Assembly (NCBI GenBank): GCA_024235735.1
Contig: JACKLU010000002.1
Coordinates: 124,001-188,000 of the forward strand
Reading direction: 5' to 3'
DNA from: Burkholderiales bacterium
GTDB taxonomy: Bacteria; Pseudomonadota; Gammaproteobacteria; Burkholderiales; Nitrosomonadaceae
DNA: 64,000 nt
The position numbers and the translations under genes were made by a program. The notes under the pieces were generated by a model. That model was not told the DNA's origin, did no database searches, and saw only the letters and a list, made by a program, of their open reading frames with translations. Numbering within the stretch: the first letter of the stretch is position 1; every line of letters starts with the position of its first letter. Below, piece by piece: positions 15,857-25,215 of this stretch.

Positions 15857-16513
15857 TTACTTTCTTTTGCGGCCACGTTTCTTCGCCTTAAGTTCACGAC
15901 CAGTCATTGCCGTTAACTTTTCGATCCAATCCTCCGAACCCAAAGGCCGTCCCGTTGTTTCCGATTGACGAAGCCTTTTGAATGCCTCGGTAACATCTTC
16001 CTGAGCAAGAAAGGTGGCGAAGTCACCATAACGATCCAGCACAGGCGCAACCTTGACCAACTCGTTGTCCTGCGCTGACAGGTGACTGTCAACACTTGAC
16101 CAGCGCCACTCTTCTGCCCGCTCAACCAACCCAGCACGAACCGGGTTCATCGAGACATATCGCACAGCATGAGCCAGATGCTCCTCATTCATCACAACTG
16201 AGCCAAACCGCCCTTGCCATAAATGCCCTGTCACTCGCAGGCGGGCATTTATATATCCGGTATAACGCCGATGTGCATCGGCAAAAGTACGGCGCAATCC
16301 ATCTTCATCTGAAGGAACGATAATGATATGCACATGATTGGGCATCAGGCAGTAACACCAAATCTCAGCCTCGGCCTTTCGGGCTGCCTCCCCCAGCAAT
16401 ACCTCATAAAGCTCGTAGTCGCCATCCTCAAAGAATGTTCGAGCGCGGCGATTACCACGTTGTGTCACATGATGTGGATAGCCGGGAATTACAATACGAG
16501 GTAAGCGAGCCAT
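15857..16513 (-). CDS. REP-associated-type Y1 tyrosine transposase, copy 3
   Basis: 218-residue transposase almost identical to the copy at 9546. Differences are few conservative changes (for example MNEEHLAHA and SSVDSHLS). The HUH motif PNHVHIII and the tyrosine motif RRYTGYINAR are intact, so the enzyme could be active even though its right terminal repeat is shortened. Together with copies 1 and 2 it brackets the Rhs-immunity pair. Confidence 0.9.
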   Translation of the reverse strand: MARLPRIVIPGYPHHVTQRGNRRARTFFEDGDYELYEVLLGEAARKAEAEIWCYCLMPNHVHIIIVPSDEDGLRRTFADAHRRYTGYINARLRVTGHLWQGRFGSVVMNEEHLAHAVRYVSMNPVRAGLVERAEEWRWSSVDSHLSAQDNELVKVAPVLDRYGDFATFLAQEDVTEAFKRLRQSETTGRPLGSEDWIEKLTAMTGRELKAKKRGRKRK

Positions 16514-16534
16514 GCTGACAATATGGCATAATTA

Positions 16535-16550
16535 AAACTGTCACCGTAAT
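16535..16550. repeat. Right terminal repeat, element copy 3 (shortened)
   Basis: aaactgtcaccgtaat, the outer 16 bases of the 27-base repeat. A further partial copy (ccaccgtaattc) follows directly. Confidence 0.75.
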
Positions 16551-16918
16551 TCCACCGTAATTCGCGAAAATCTCTTGCGACTCGGTCGCTTTGATTATCT
16601 GGAAGTGGAATGAGAATAGGTGACATAATTTTTACCCCCATTATCAATCATACGATCCAAGCGATATATCCGGATCGGTTCGGAGCATGTATAGGAAAGT
16701 TTCAGTTTGAAATGATATCCGAGGATATCGATAGATAGCTGGATCGAGCAATGTGCATGCACCATACTTTAGATTCTTTTGTTCTGAGTAGGAGAAAGTG
16801 ATCCGGTCTTGCAATAATCCGTGAAATTCCGATTGTGCTGACACTTCATTCCAATGAAAATGAATTCAAGATTAGAAGTGTACGAATGCCTGCGATGCTG
16901 TTGTATTCAGGTCTCAGT
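16551..16918. other. Gap between transposase copy 3 and dapE
   Basis: The first 60 bases hold an open + strand tail reading RENLLRLGRFDYLEVE and a stop at about 16612, possibly the end of a gene interrupted by the element; I cannot identify it. The remainder is AT-rich with no supported gene. Confidence 0.4.
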
Positions 16919-18052
16919 TTAACGCATCAGCAGCTGCTCCAGTGTCTTTTGATAGATTTGCGATAATTTCTCAATATCAGCGACGGCTACATGTTCATCC
17001 AGTTTATGGATGGTGGCGTTGCAGGGGCCGAATTCAATGACTTGGGGACAGATATCGGCGATAAAGCGGCCATCGGAAGTCCCGCCCGAAGTCGACAGTT
17101 CCGGTTCGATGCCGGTGACTTGCGCTATGGCTGTTGACATGGCGTTGGCAAGGTCAGCTTTTGGGGTGAGAAAGGGTCTGCCGGACAGTTCCCATTTGAG
17201 ATCGTATTTCAGTGCATGCCGGTCCAGTACTTCATGAACTTTGGCCTGTAAAGACTCGACTGTACTGGCGGTTGAAAAACGGAAATTAAAGATCAGGCTG
17301 ACGGCGCCGGGAATAATGTTTGTCGCGCCGGTGCCGCCGTTGATGTTGGAAATATGCCAGGTGGTCGGCGGAAAATATTCATTGCCGTTGTCCCAGGTGA
17401 TTCCGGCCAGTTCGGCGATAGCAGGTGCTGCGAGATGAATCGGGTTTTTCGCCAGATGCGGATAGGCGATATGTCCCTGAACGCCATGCACGGTCAGATA
17501 GCCGGAAAGTGATCCGCGGCGGCCGTTTTTGATGGTGTCGCCAAGGCTGCTGACGCAGGTGGGTTCGCCGACAATGCAATAATCCAGTGTTTCATTGCGG
17601 GCTTTAAGTGTTTCGACAACTTTCACCGTGCCATTGACGGCGGGGCCTTCTTCGTCGGAAGTGATCAGTAATGCGATGGAGCCTTTATGTTGCGGATGCT
17701 GCGCGATAAAAGCTTCAATCGCCGTAATAAACGCAGCCAGAGACGCTTTCATGTCGGCGGCGCCGCGTCCATACAGGCATCCGTTGCGTATGGTGGGTGT
17801 GAACGGATCGCTGCTCCACTGCTCCAGCGGCCCGGTTGGAACCACATCGGTATGGCCGGCAAAACAGAGCAGGGGCACGGTATTTCCGCGTCTTGCCCAG
17901 AGATTGTCGACTTCTCCGAAACGCAGGTGCTCGATTTGAAAACCTGCCTGTTCGAGCCGTTGCGCTAATAACGGTTGACAACCGGCATCGTCCGGCGTCA
18001 CTGAACGTAAGGCGATAAGTTGTCGGGTTAATTTCAGCGTGTCATTGGACAT
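16919..18052 (-). CDS. dapE: Succinyl-diaminopimelate desuccinylase DapE
   Basis: M20-family di-zinc hydrolase that removes succinate from N-succinyl-LL-2,6-diaminopimelate, for lysine and peptidoglycan synthesis. It has 377 residues, the family norm. Metal and catalytic residues are visible in FAGHTDVVPTG (H67, D69), GRGAADMK (D100), TSDEEGPA (E134-E135) and VGEPT (E163), with the last ligand histidine in NATIHKLDEHV. The dimerisation domain occupies about residues 180-295. No other dap gene is adjacent, although dapB lies 7 kb away. The accessory region ends just downstream of this gene. Confidence 0.96.
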   Translation of the reverse strand: MSNDTLKLTRQLIALRSVTPDDAGCQPLLAQRLEQAGFQIEHLRFGEVDNLWARRGNTVPLLCFAGHTDVVPTGPLEQWSSDPFTPTIRNGCLYGRGAADMKASLAAFITAIEAFIAQHPQHKGSIALLITSDEEGPAVNGTVKVVETLKARNETLDYCIVGEPTCVSSLGDTIKNGRRGSLSGYLTVHGVQGHIAYPHLAKNPIHLAAPAIAELAGITWDNGNEYFPPTTWHISNINGGTGATNIIPGAVSLIFNFRFSTASTVESLQAKVHEVLDRHALKYDLKWELSGRPFLTPKADLANAMSTAIAQVTGIEPELSTSGGTSDGRFIADICPQVIEFGPCNATIHKLDEHVAVADIEKLSQIYQKTLEQLLMR

Positions 18053-18332
18053 AAATAATCCTTGTTATGCTTGAAAGATGGGTTTGTTTGTCATTAAGTC
18101 GGATGTTACGCAGTGTGTCCAATAGGCAACACTTGATTCAAAAAAATCAATTGGTATAGTGGATAAGTGCAATTATCATGTAAATTTGCAATCTGCCGAT
18201 GATTTCCGGATTCTACACATGTGGCGTAATTCTTGCACTTGGGAATAAATCCCGGTCTGTTGCGTCCTGTAAGAACAGAATTGAAACCCGCGCATACCAT
18301 TGGACTGAACTCATTCAATCAAGGGGAAAAAG

Positions 18333-20960
18333 ATGCTTCTGACGCTGTTTATCTTGCTGGCTATTGTAGCCCTGATTTTATTCGTACCGGTGATACGCCG
18401 CCTGATTGTTTCAAATCAGATATTGAAACTGTTCCGCAAAATGCTGCCGCAGATATCGCAGACCGAACAGGAAGCGCTGGATGCCGGAACGGTATGGTGG
18501 GATGGTGAATTGTTCAGCGGCAAGCCGGACTGGAACAAGTTGCTGGCCTATCCGAGGCCGCAATTAAGCGCTGAGGAGCAGGCGTTTCTCGATGGCCCGG
18601 TCGAACAACTCTGCGACATGCTGGATGAATGGAAAATCACGCATGATCTCAAGGATTTGCCGCCGGAGGTCTGGCAGTTTATCAAGGATAACGGTTTCTT
18701 TGGACTGATTATTCCCAAGCAATATGGCGGTTATGGATTTTCCGCGCTGGCGCATTCGGAAGTCGTGATGAAGATCGGGTCTCGCAGCGGCACGGCTGCG
18801 GTTACGGTGATGGTGCCGAATTCCCTTGGGCCGGCGGAATTGCTGCTGCACTATGGCACTGAAGAACAGAAAAATCATTATCTGCCGCGCCTGGCGAAGG
18901 GGCTCGAAGTGCCTTGCTTCGGTCTGACTTCACCGGATGCCGGATCGGATGCCGGTTCGATACCCGACTACGGTATTGTGTGCCGTGGTGAATTCAATGG
19001 CAAACAGGATGTACTGGGAATGCGCGTTACCTGGGAGAAACGCTACATTACGCTCGGGCCGGTGGCCACGCTGCTTGGGCTTGCGTTCAGGCTCTATGAT
19101 CCTGACCATCTGCTGGGACAGCAGAAAGATCTGGGCATTACGCTGGCGCTGATTCCGACAGATACACCGGGACTGCATATCGGACGCCGCCATTTTCCGT
19201 TGAATGGCGCATTCCAGAACGGCCCGAACTGGGGTAAGGATGTATTTATCCCCATGGAATGGATAATCGGCGGACAGGAGGGTGTGGGACAGGGTTGGCG
19301 GATGCTGATGAATTGTCTGGCAGCCGGGCGCTCCATTTCCCTGCCGGCGACCAGTGTCGGTGGCGCGAAACTGGCGGCGAGAACCAGTGGTGCGTATGGT
19401 CGCGTGCGCGTGCAGTTTAAAACGCCAATCGGTTATTTTGAGGGTGTCGAAGAAGCGCTGGCGCGAATCGGTGGGAATACCTACATGATGGATGCGGCGC
19501 GCACGATGACTGCGGGCGCTGTCGATCTCGGCGAAAAACCATCGGTCATATCCGCTATCGTTAAATATCATTTGACCGAGCGTGGACGGCAGGCGATCAA
19601 CGACGCCATGGATATTCACGGCGGCAAGGCTATCTGTCTTGGGCCGCGCAACTATATTGGCCGCACTTACCAGCAGATACCGGTGAGCATTACCGTGGAA
19701 GGCGCGAATATTCTGACGCGGAATATGATTATCTTCGGACAGGGCGCGATTCGCTGTCATCCGTATATCCTGCAGGAAGTCACCGCAACGCGGGACACCG
19801 ATGCCAAGCGTGCTTCGGAAACATTCGACGCCGCGCTGGTGGGGCATGTGCTGTTCAGCCTGCGTAATACAGCAAATTGCATTGTGCATGGCCTGTTTGG
19901 TCAATTCATCAAAAGCAGTATTCCGCAGAAAAGTGCGCCTGAAGTTGCAGTTTACTACCAGCAATTGACGCGGCTATCGATCAATTTTGCATTTCTCGCC
20001 GACATTGCGCTTGTCGTTCTGGGGGGCGCGTTAAAACGCAAGGAAAGACTTTCCGCCCGTCTGGGCGATATTCTCAGTCTGCTTTATTTGTGTTCGGCCA
20101 CGCTCAAACGGTTTGAAGATGAAGGGCGACAGCAGGCCGATTTGCCTTTGTTGCACTGGTCGCTGCAGGATGCGATTTATCGCATTCAGCAGGCATTTGA
20201 CGAATTTCTGGATAATTTTCCCGGCAAGAAAGTTTTCGTTTGGTTGCTCAGAATGTGGATTTTCCCGCTGGGCAGACCATTCGCACCGCCATCTGACGCT
20301 TTGGGACATGACATTTCCCGGTTGATGATGGAGCCCGGCGCGGTGCGTGACCGGTTGACTGGTGGTATTTATGTGCCGGCAGCTGCTGGTGAATCCATGG
20401 CCGATCTGGAGGAAGCGCTGAAATATGCCATAGAATGCGCGCCAATTGAAATCCGGATTCGCGGCGCGGTTAAATCCGGTCAGATTACCGCGCAAGGCAG
20501 AGAGCAGATTACGCAGGCCTATCATTTGAATGTAATAAACGCTGCCGAAGCCGAGGCAATGAAGAAACTGCATGATTTGCGCAGTCGCGTGATCAAGGTG
20601 GATGATTTCTCCAGGGATTTTTCCAGTAGTGATCAGATGGAGCTGGCGGAAACGGATAGCCGCAGCGCCTTGTCCGGTGTTGTTTATACTGAAACACCCG
20701 CCGTACAGGATATTGAGATGGCAGATTCCGGAAAACAATCTGAAACGCAAACAGCTTCAACGGCTGAGATATCGACAGGTGATTTGCCTGGAGAAACTCA
20801 GCATGATGTAGAAGCTGCACCCGCCGAACCCGAACCCGAACCCGAACCCGAACCCGAACCAGAGAGTGAAAAGCAAAACGAAAGTCAGGATGAAAAAAAT
20901 GCCGGTCAGCAGGGTGGTAAAGGTGATTCAGTAAACATACATCCCGACCAGGTTAAGTAA
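18333..20960 (+). CDS. fadE: Acyl-CoA dehydrogenase FadE
   Basis: Large FadE-type acyl-CoA dehydrogenase (875 residues; E. coli FadE is 814) that catalyses the first step of fatty-acid beta-oxidation. An N-terminal hydrophobic helix (LLTLFILLAIVALILFVPV) suggests membrane association. The dehydrogenase region includes GFFGLIIPKQYGGYGFS, CFGLTSPDAGSDAGS and the flavin-domain AINDAMDIHGGKAIC. The C-terminal 110 residues form an unusual acidic low-complexity tail that includes an EP repeat. ATG 18333 follows AAGGGG. The stop is followed one base later by the start of the acyl-CoA ligase gene, so the pair forms an operon that activates and then oxidises fatty acids. Confidence 0.92.
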   Translation: MLLTLFILLAIVALILFVPVIRRLIVSNQILKLFRKMLPQISQTEQEALDAGTVWWDGELFSGKPDWNKLLAYPRPQLSAEEQAFLDGPVEQLCDMLDEWKITHDLKDLPPEVWQFIKDNGFFGLIIPKQYGGYGFSALAHSEVVMKIGSRSGTAAVTVMVPNSLGPAELLLHYGTEEQKNHYLPRLAKGLEVPCFGLTSPDAGSDAGSIPDYGIVCRGEFNGKQDVLGMRVTWEKRYITLGPVATLLGLAFRLYDPDHLLGQQKDLGITLALIPTDTPGLHIGRRHFPLNGAFQNGPNWGKDVFIPMEWIIGGQEGVGQGWRMLMNCLAAGRSISLPATSVGGAKLAARTSGAYGRVRVQFKTPIGYFEGVEEALARIGGNTYMMDAARTMTAGAVDLGEKPSVISAIVKYHLTERGRQAINDAMDIHGGKAICLGPRNYIGRTYQQIPVSITVEGANILTRNMIIFGQGAIRCHPYILQEVTATRDTDAKRASETFDAALVGHVLFSLRNTANCIVHGLFGQFIKSSIPQKSAPEVAVYYQQLTRLSINFAFLADIALVVLGGALKRKERLSARLGDILSLLYLCSATLKRFEDEGRQQADLPLLHWSLQDAIYRIQQAFDEFLDNFPGKKVFVWLLRMWIFPLGRPFAPPSDALGHDISRLMMEPGAVRDRLTGGIYVPAAAGESMADLEEALKYAIECAPIEIRIRGAVKSGQITAQGREQITQAYHLNVINAAEAEAMKKLHDLRSRVIKVDDFSRDFSSSDQMELAETDSRSALSGVVYTETPAVQDIEMADSGKQSETQTASTAEISTGDLPGETQHDVEAAPAEPEPEPEPEPEPESEKQNESQDEKNAGQQGGKGDSVNIHPDQVK
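20826..20861 (+). repeat. Hexanucleotide repeat (gaaccc)n in fadE tail
   Basis: Five exact gaaccc units and one gaacca unit encode six Glu-Pro pairs at residues 832-843 of FadE. The length can change by slippage without breaking frame. Confidence 0.9.
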
Positions 20961-20961
20961 G

Positions 20962-22767
20962 ATGGAACGTATCATATCAGCCGAACAGGCGAAAACACTG
21001 GACGGATTGTTTGCGGCGCGCGTCCGTTCCACGCCTCAGGACGCGGCTTATCGCTACTTTAACGATCAGCATGATGCCTGGGAAACCTATACCTGGGGGC
21101 AAATGAATACGCAGATTGCGTGCTGGCAGGCGGCGTTTGAAAAAGAAAACCTTGCCCCCGGTGATCGTGTTGCAATCATGATGCGCAACCGCCCCGAATG
21201 GGTGATGTTTGATCAGGCCGCAATGGGGTTGGGGCTGGTCGTCGTGCCGTTTTATGTTGAGGATCGTGCGGACAATATCAGTTACATGCTTGCTGACGCC
21301 GGTATCCGACTTCTGGTGCTGGAAAAAGCAGAGCACTGGCGAGATGTTTGCAAAGCGTCGAACAATGTGCAAAGCTTGCAGCGCATTGTCTTGGTCGACC
21401 CCAGTAAAACGGCGGAAACAGACGCTTTGCGCGAACTGAACGACCAGCGTCTGGTTGCTTTAAAAAACTGGGTGTCTTCCGGAGCAACTGATGTCAAACA
21501 TATCAACGATGATCCTTATGCACTGGCGACGATTATTTATACTTCAGGCACAACGGGCCGGCCTAAGGGCGTGATGCTCAATCACGACAATATTTTGTCC
21601 AATGCCTTTGGCGGCCTGCAAGCCGTTCCCGTGGCTTCAGACGATATATTGCTGTCATTCCTGCCGCTTTCGCATACTTTCGAGCGCACGGTCGGCTATT
21701 ATCTGCCGATCATGTGCGGCGCAACGGTAGCTTATGCACGTTCCATTTCACAATTACAAGAAGATCTGCTCATTATTCGTCCGACCATCCTGATTTCGGT
21801 GCCGCGCATTTACGAGCGGATTTACGCGGGCATACGCGCAAAGCTGGCTGAAGGCCCGCAATTCGCACGTTGGTTGTTTGAGTTCGCGGTTGATGTCGGA
21901 TATAGCCGGTTTGAATACCGGCAACGACGCGGACCCTGGAAGCCGGTTTTTCTGCTGTGGCCGGTATTGGCCAGGCTGGTTGCCGCCAAACTTCTGGGCA
22001 AACTGGGAGGGCGACTTCGTCATGCCATGAGCGGCGGTGCGGCTTTATCAGCCGAAATTTCACGTGTTTTTATTGGTCTGGGCTTGCCGATTCTGCAAGG
22101 TTATGGCATGACTGAAAGCAGTCCAACCGTTTGCGTGAACCGGCATGATGATAATGTGCCTTCGAGTGTGGGATTGCCGATCCCCGGCGTTGACGTCAAG
22201 TTAGGAGAGCACAATGCGTTATTGATTCGCGGGCCGAATGTCATGATGGGTTACTGGAATAATCCAGAAGCTACCCGTGCAGTACTGTCGAATGACGGCT
22301 GGTTGAATTCGGGCGATGTTGCATCGATAGACGCGCAGGGACATGTGACGATTACCGGGCGTTTGAAAGATATTATCGTGTTGTCAACGGGCGAAAAGGT
22401 GCCGCCTGGCGATATGGAGGCAGCCATATTGCGTGACACTGTGTTCGAACAAGTGATGGTTATTGGCGAATCACGTTCCTATCTTAGCGCGCTGGTCGTG
22501 CTGAGCGCCTCCCACTGGCAGAAATACGCGCAAGCGCACGGTCTGGATGCGCATGCGCGCGATGAAGCGATTGAAGAAATCCTGCTCGATAAAATTACAT
22601 ACGAAACGCGTGAATTCCCTGGCTATGCGCGTATTCGTAAAGTGGCCGTGATACCGGAGCCTTGGACGGTCGATAATGAAATGTTGACGCCGACATTGAA
22701 ATTGCGCCGGTCGCGAATACTGGAACGGTATAAAAACGAGATTGAGCAGCTTTACGCAGGGCATTAA
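20962..22767 (+). CDS. Long-chain acyl-CoA synthetase (AMP-binding)
   Basis: 601-residue AMP-forming ligase of the FAA1/long-chain type (COG1022), which joins fatty acids to CoA. The P-loop-like AMP motif IIYTSGTTGRPKGVML is at residues 191-205. Other signatures are LSFLPLSHTFERT, GYGMTESSPTVC, and the hinge GWLNSGDVASIDAQGH...GRLKDIIVLSTGEKVPP (read as separate motifs). The gene is translationally close to fadE (one base between stop and start), so it likely supplies the FadE substrate. It resembles FAA1-type enzymes more than E. coli FadD, hence no symbol. Confidence 0.9.
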   Translation: MERIISAEQAKTLDGLFAARVRSTPQDAAYRYFNDQHDAWETYTWGQMNTQIACWQAAFEKENLAPGDRVAIMMRNRPEWVMFDQAAMGLGLVVVPFYVEDRADNISYMLADAGIRLLVLEKAEHWRDVCKASNNVQSLQRIVLVDPSKTAETDALRELNDQRLVALKNWVSSGATDVKHINDDPYALATIIYTSGTTGRPKGVMLNHDNILSNAFGGLQAVPVASDDILLSFLPLSHTFERTVGYYLPIMCGATVAYARSISQLQEDLLIIRPTILISVPRIYERIYAGIRAKLAEGPQFARWLFEFAVDVGYSRFEYRQRRGPWKPVFLLWPVLARLVAAKLLGKLGGRLRHAMSGGAALSAEISRVFIGLGLPILQGYGMTESSPTVCVNRHDDNVPSSVGLPIPGVDVKLGEHNALLIRGPNVMMGYWNNPEATRAVLSNDGWLNSGDVASIDAQGHVTITGRLKDIIVLSTGEKVPPGDMEAAILRDTVFEQVMVIGESRSYLSALVVLSASHWQKYAQAHGLDAHARDEAIEEILLDKITYETREFPGYARIRKVAVIPEPWTVDNEMLTPTLKLRRSRILERYKNEIEQLYAGH

Positions 22768-22798
22768 CAGGTTGTTAACATGGGTACGGGTTTGGTTT

Positions 22799-24061
22799 TT
22801 ACCGTACTGCTGCGCGCACCGCTTCAATCAACGCAGTATCCAGATGCCCATCTGCGATGCGCTGCGTTCGTTGTTGAAAAATACTGATCGCTTTTCGTGT
22901 CTGCGGACCCATGACGCCATCCGCGCCACCGGCATCAATGCCCAAAGCATTGAGATCCATCTGTAACTGGCGAACCTGGTCGCGCGAAATTTTAGTGGTG
23001 TTCTCTATCGGCGGCTGCGATAACGCAGAATCGCCGTTGATGCGATCGGCTAAATGACCAACGGATAACGCGTAAAATTCCGAGCGATTCCAGCGCATGA
23101 TGACATGAAAATTATCCGTGACGAGAAAGGCTGGTCCCTGATGCCCTGCGGGAACCAGTAAAGACGCTTTTTGATGAGTAGGTAATAACGCGAGTCCTGA
23201 TGCCGGTGTTACGCCGCGCGCTGCCCAGTCACTCAGCGGGAGTTTGTGATGCAGACCGGCAAGCGAATAATCAAAGCCTTGCGGTAATTTGACTTCCTGC
23301 CCCCATTCAAGCTCCGGATTCCACCCCAGGCGTCTCAGAAAATGTGCCGCGGAAGCCATTGCGTCTTCCAGGCTGCCCCATAGATCCCTGCGTCCATCAC
23401 CGTCCGCATCCCTGGCGTAATTCAAAAATGTGGATGGCATGAATTGCATATGCCCCATGGCGCCAGCCCAGGAGCCTACCATACGATCCGGCGTGACATC
23501 ACCTGCATCGATGATACGCAAAGCATTCAGCAATTCTTGAGTAAAAAAAGCGCCGCGCCGCTGATCGCACGCCAATGTTGCAAGCGAATCGGGTACCGAC
23601 CAGTCGCCGAAATATCCACCGTAATTGGTTTCCAGTCCCCAGAATGAAACCAGATATTTGGGCGGTATCCCGTTTTCCCGTTCTATTCTATTTAACAAAT
23701 CGCGATGTTTTGCAATAAGATCGCGTCCCTTGCGTATACGATCCTCGGTGACGCGTGTATTGAAGTAACCCGCAAAGCTCTGCGTGAATTCGGGTTGGCG
23801 GCGATCCAATTCGATCACGCGTGCAAGGTACTTGACCTTGCCAAGAACATTATTGATCGTGTTGTCCGATATGCCGAGCTGGCGAGCCTGTAGTTGCAAG
23901 TTTGCGACGCATTGGCCGAATTGCTGCTTTTCGGCGGAGACAGCCGGATTTAACACGATAGTGTTGATCAGAAAAAGTGACGCTGAAAATATCAACACCT
24001 TGTGATGTTTCTTGGTATACAGTCGCAAAAGATTCATGATGGACGACGCGATGAAAGACAT
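22799..24061 (-). CDS. Lytic murein transglycosylase (MltB family) with PG-binding domain
   Basis: 420-residue periplasmic peptidoglycan lyase. A signal-type hydrophobic segment (VLIFSASLFLINTIVLNPAVSA) lies at residues 22-43. The catalytic glutamate is in SFWGLETNYGGYFG (E144). Further family motifs are SWAGAMGHMQFMPSTF and DADGDGRRDLW. The C-terminal 65 residues form a PG_binding_1 domain (QLQMDLNALGIDAGG...DGVMGPQTRKAI). It is convergent with the acyl-CoA ligase. The start is unsure: neither ATG 24061 nor ATG 24037 has a good ribosome site. Confidence 0.92.
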   Translation of the reverse strand: MSFIASSIMNLLRLYTKKHHKVLIFSASLFLINTIVLNPAVSAEKQQFGQCVANLQLQARQLGISDNTINNVLGKVKYLARVIELDRRQPEFTQSFAGYFNTRVTEDRIRKGRDLIAKHRDLLNRIERENGIPPKYLVSFWGLETNYGGYFGDWSVPDSLATLACDQRRGAFFTQELLNALRIIDAGDVTPDRMVGSWAGAMGHMQFMPSTFLNYARDADGDGRRDLWGSLEDAMASAAHFLRRLGWNPELEWGQEVKLPQGFDYSLAGLHHKLPLSDWAARGVTPASGLALLPTHQKASLLVPAGHQGPAFLVTDNFHVIMRWNRSEFYALSVGHLADRINGDSALSQPPIENTTKISRDQVRQLQMDLNALGIDAGGADGVMGPQTRKAISIFQQRTQRIADGHLDTALIEAVRAAVR

Positions 24062-24106
24062 TGAACAGACTGATACTGCGAGTGTGCCGGTTTCATTAAG
24101 AACTGT

Positions 24107-24550
24107 TTATTTAGCGCGATGCGGGCAGTCTGTCTGTAAACAGTCGGCATATAGCGATAGAGAGTGCTCCTGCAATTTAAATCCGCGTTCTTTTGCGATT
24201 GCAATCTGCCGCTTCTCGATTGCTTCATCGTAAAATTCCTCAACACGGCCGCATTGCAGGCAAACCAGGTGATCGTGATGGCCATCGCTTTTCAGTTCAA
24301 AAACAGCTTTGCCGCTTTCAAAGTGATGCCGTTCAAGTAATCCGGCTTGCTCAAATTGCGTTAAAACCCGATATACTGTCGCTAAGCCGATATCTTCATT
24401 CTCACTTAACAACTCCTTATAAACATCTTCTGCGGAAAGATGGCGTACAGAACTGTTCTCAAACAGATTGAGTATCTTAAGCCGTGGAAGCGTGGTTTTA
24501 AGGCCGATGTTTTTTAGATCGATATGTTTGAGTTCCCGAGAATTGCTCAT
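24107..24550 (-). CDS. fur: Ferric uptake regulator Fur
   Basis: 147-residue metal-responsive repressor. The winged helix comprises LSAEDVYKELLSENEDIG and LATVYRVLTQFEQAGLLER. The regulatory metal sites lie in DGHHDHLVCLQCGRVEEF (H91, H92, H94, C97, C100), and the C-terminus keeps CLQTDC. With Fe(II) bound it represses iron-uptake genes. It is divergent from bamE, the fur-bamE order seen in many beta- and gammaproteobacteria. Confidence 0.95.
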   Translation of the reverse strand: MSNSRELKHIDLKNIGLKTTLPRLKILNLFENSSVRHLSAEDVYKELLSENEDIGLATVYRVLTQFEQAGLLERHHFESGKAVFELKSDGHHDHLVCLQCGRVEEFYDEAIEKRQIAIAKERGFKLQEHSLSLYADCLQTDCPHRAK

Positions 24551-24699
24551 GGTTATCTCTGCCTAGTAAATTATTTACTGTATCATATCGCGCTAAATGA
24601 ATAAAAGTGTAAAAACTTGCGGAGGTATTCAAAATTAATTGCGCGTGTAAGCTTGCCGAGCTACTACACAACGATGAATTTACAAAAGATGTCAACAGA

Positions 24700-25176
24700 A
24701 TGCCAATAAAAATAATAACTTTACTGGTTTTTTTGAGTTTTCTGGCCGGATGTTCGCTAGCGCCGCGTTTGCTATATAAAATCGATGTGCAGCAGGGTAA
24801 TGTGCTGACTGACGAAATGCTTGAAAAGCTGCGGCCTGGCATGACCCGATCGCAAGTCAGGTTCGTGCTGGGTTCGCCACTGATTGTCGATCCGTTCCGT
24901 AATAATCGCTGGGATTATGCGTATATTCAACGTATCAGGGGTGGTCTGGTTGAGCAGAAAAAATTGACCGTTTATTTTGAAGATGATCGCCTGGTGCGAA
25001 CTGAAATGCAGGAAATATATTCCAGCGGCAGAAAGACGCCGCAGGCGGATGCACAGCCGAGGTCTGATGATGCCGACCATAAACCATTGCGCGATTCATC
25101 TGATGATTCTGTAGTGTCCGATGCTGAATCCAGAAAACCGGACAGTACTTTCGGTAGTCCTGTTGATAACAACTGA
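24700..25176 (+). CDS. bamE: Outer membrane assembly lipoprotein BamE
   Basis: 158-residue lipoprotein of the BAM complex, which inserts beta-barrel proteins in the outer membrane. The signal peptide ends in the lipobox FLAGC. The SmpA/OmlA domain covers about residues 35-110 (GNVLTDEMLEKLRPGMTRSQ, VLGSPLIVDPFRNNRWDY). A polar tail of about 45 residues, rich in D, S and K, extends past the domain and is probably disordered. It is followed 39 bases later by dapB. Confidence 0.92.
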   Translation: MPIKIITLLVFLSFLAGCSLAPRLLYKIDVQQGNVLTDEMLEKLRPGMTRSQVRFVLGSPLIVDPFRNNRWDYAYIQRIRGGLVEQKKLTVYFEDDRLVRTEMQEIYSSGRKTPQADAQPRSDDADHKPLRDSSDDSVVSDAESRKPDSTFGSPVDNN

Positions 25177-25215
25177 TATACATCACACAACAAGCCATAC
25201 AGAGAAAGTAACATT

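Larger units (their letters stand above)
15816..16550 (-). mobile_element. Y1-transposase element, copy 3
   Basis: A 735-base unit. The left end (15816-15842) matches the 27-base repeat with two changes. The right end keeps only the outer 16 bases (16535-16550), so the inner part of that repeat has been deleted. The sequence tggaaattac occurs twice in tandem at 15801-15820, just at the left boundary. Confidence 0.8.

Noticed and set aside
16644..16844. 66-codon minus-strand frame before dapE
   Set aside because: No ribosome site, no domain, composition like the surrounding non-coding DNA.
18930..20750. Two minus-strand frames of 344 and 239 codons opposite fadE
   Set aside because: FadE is clearly the real gene; the antisense products show no domains, signal or ribosome site.
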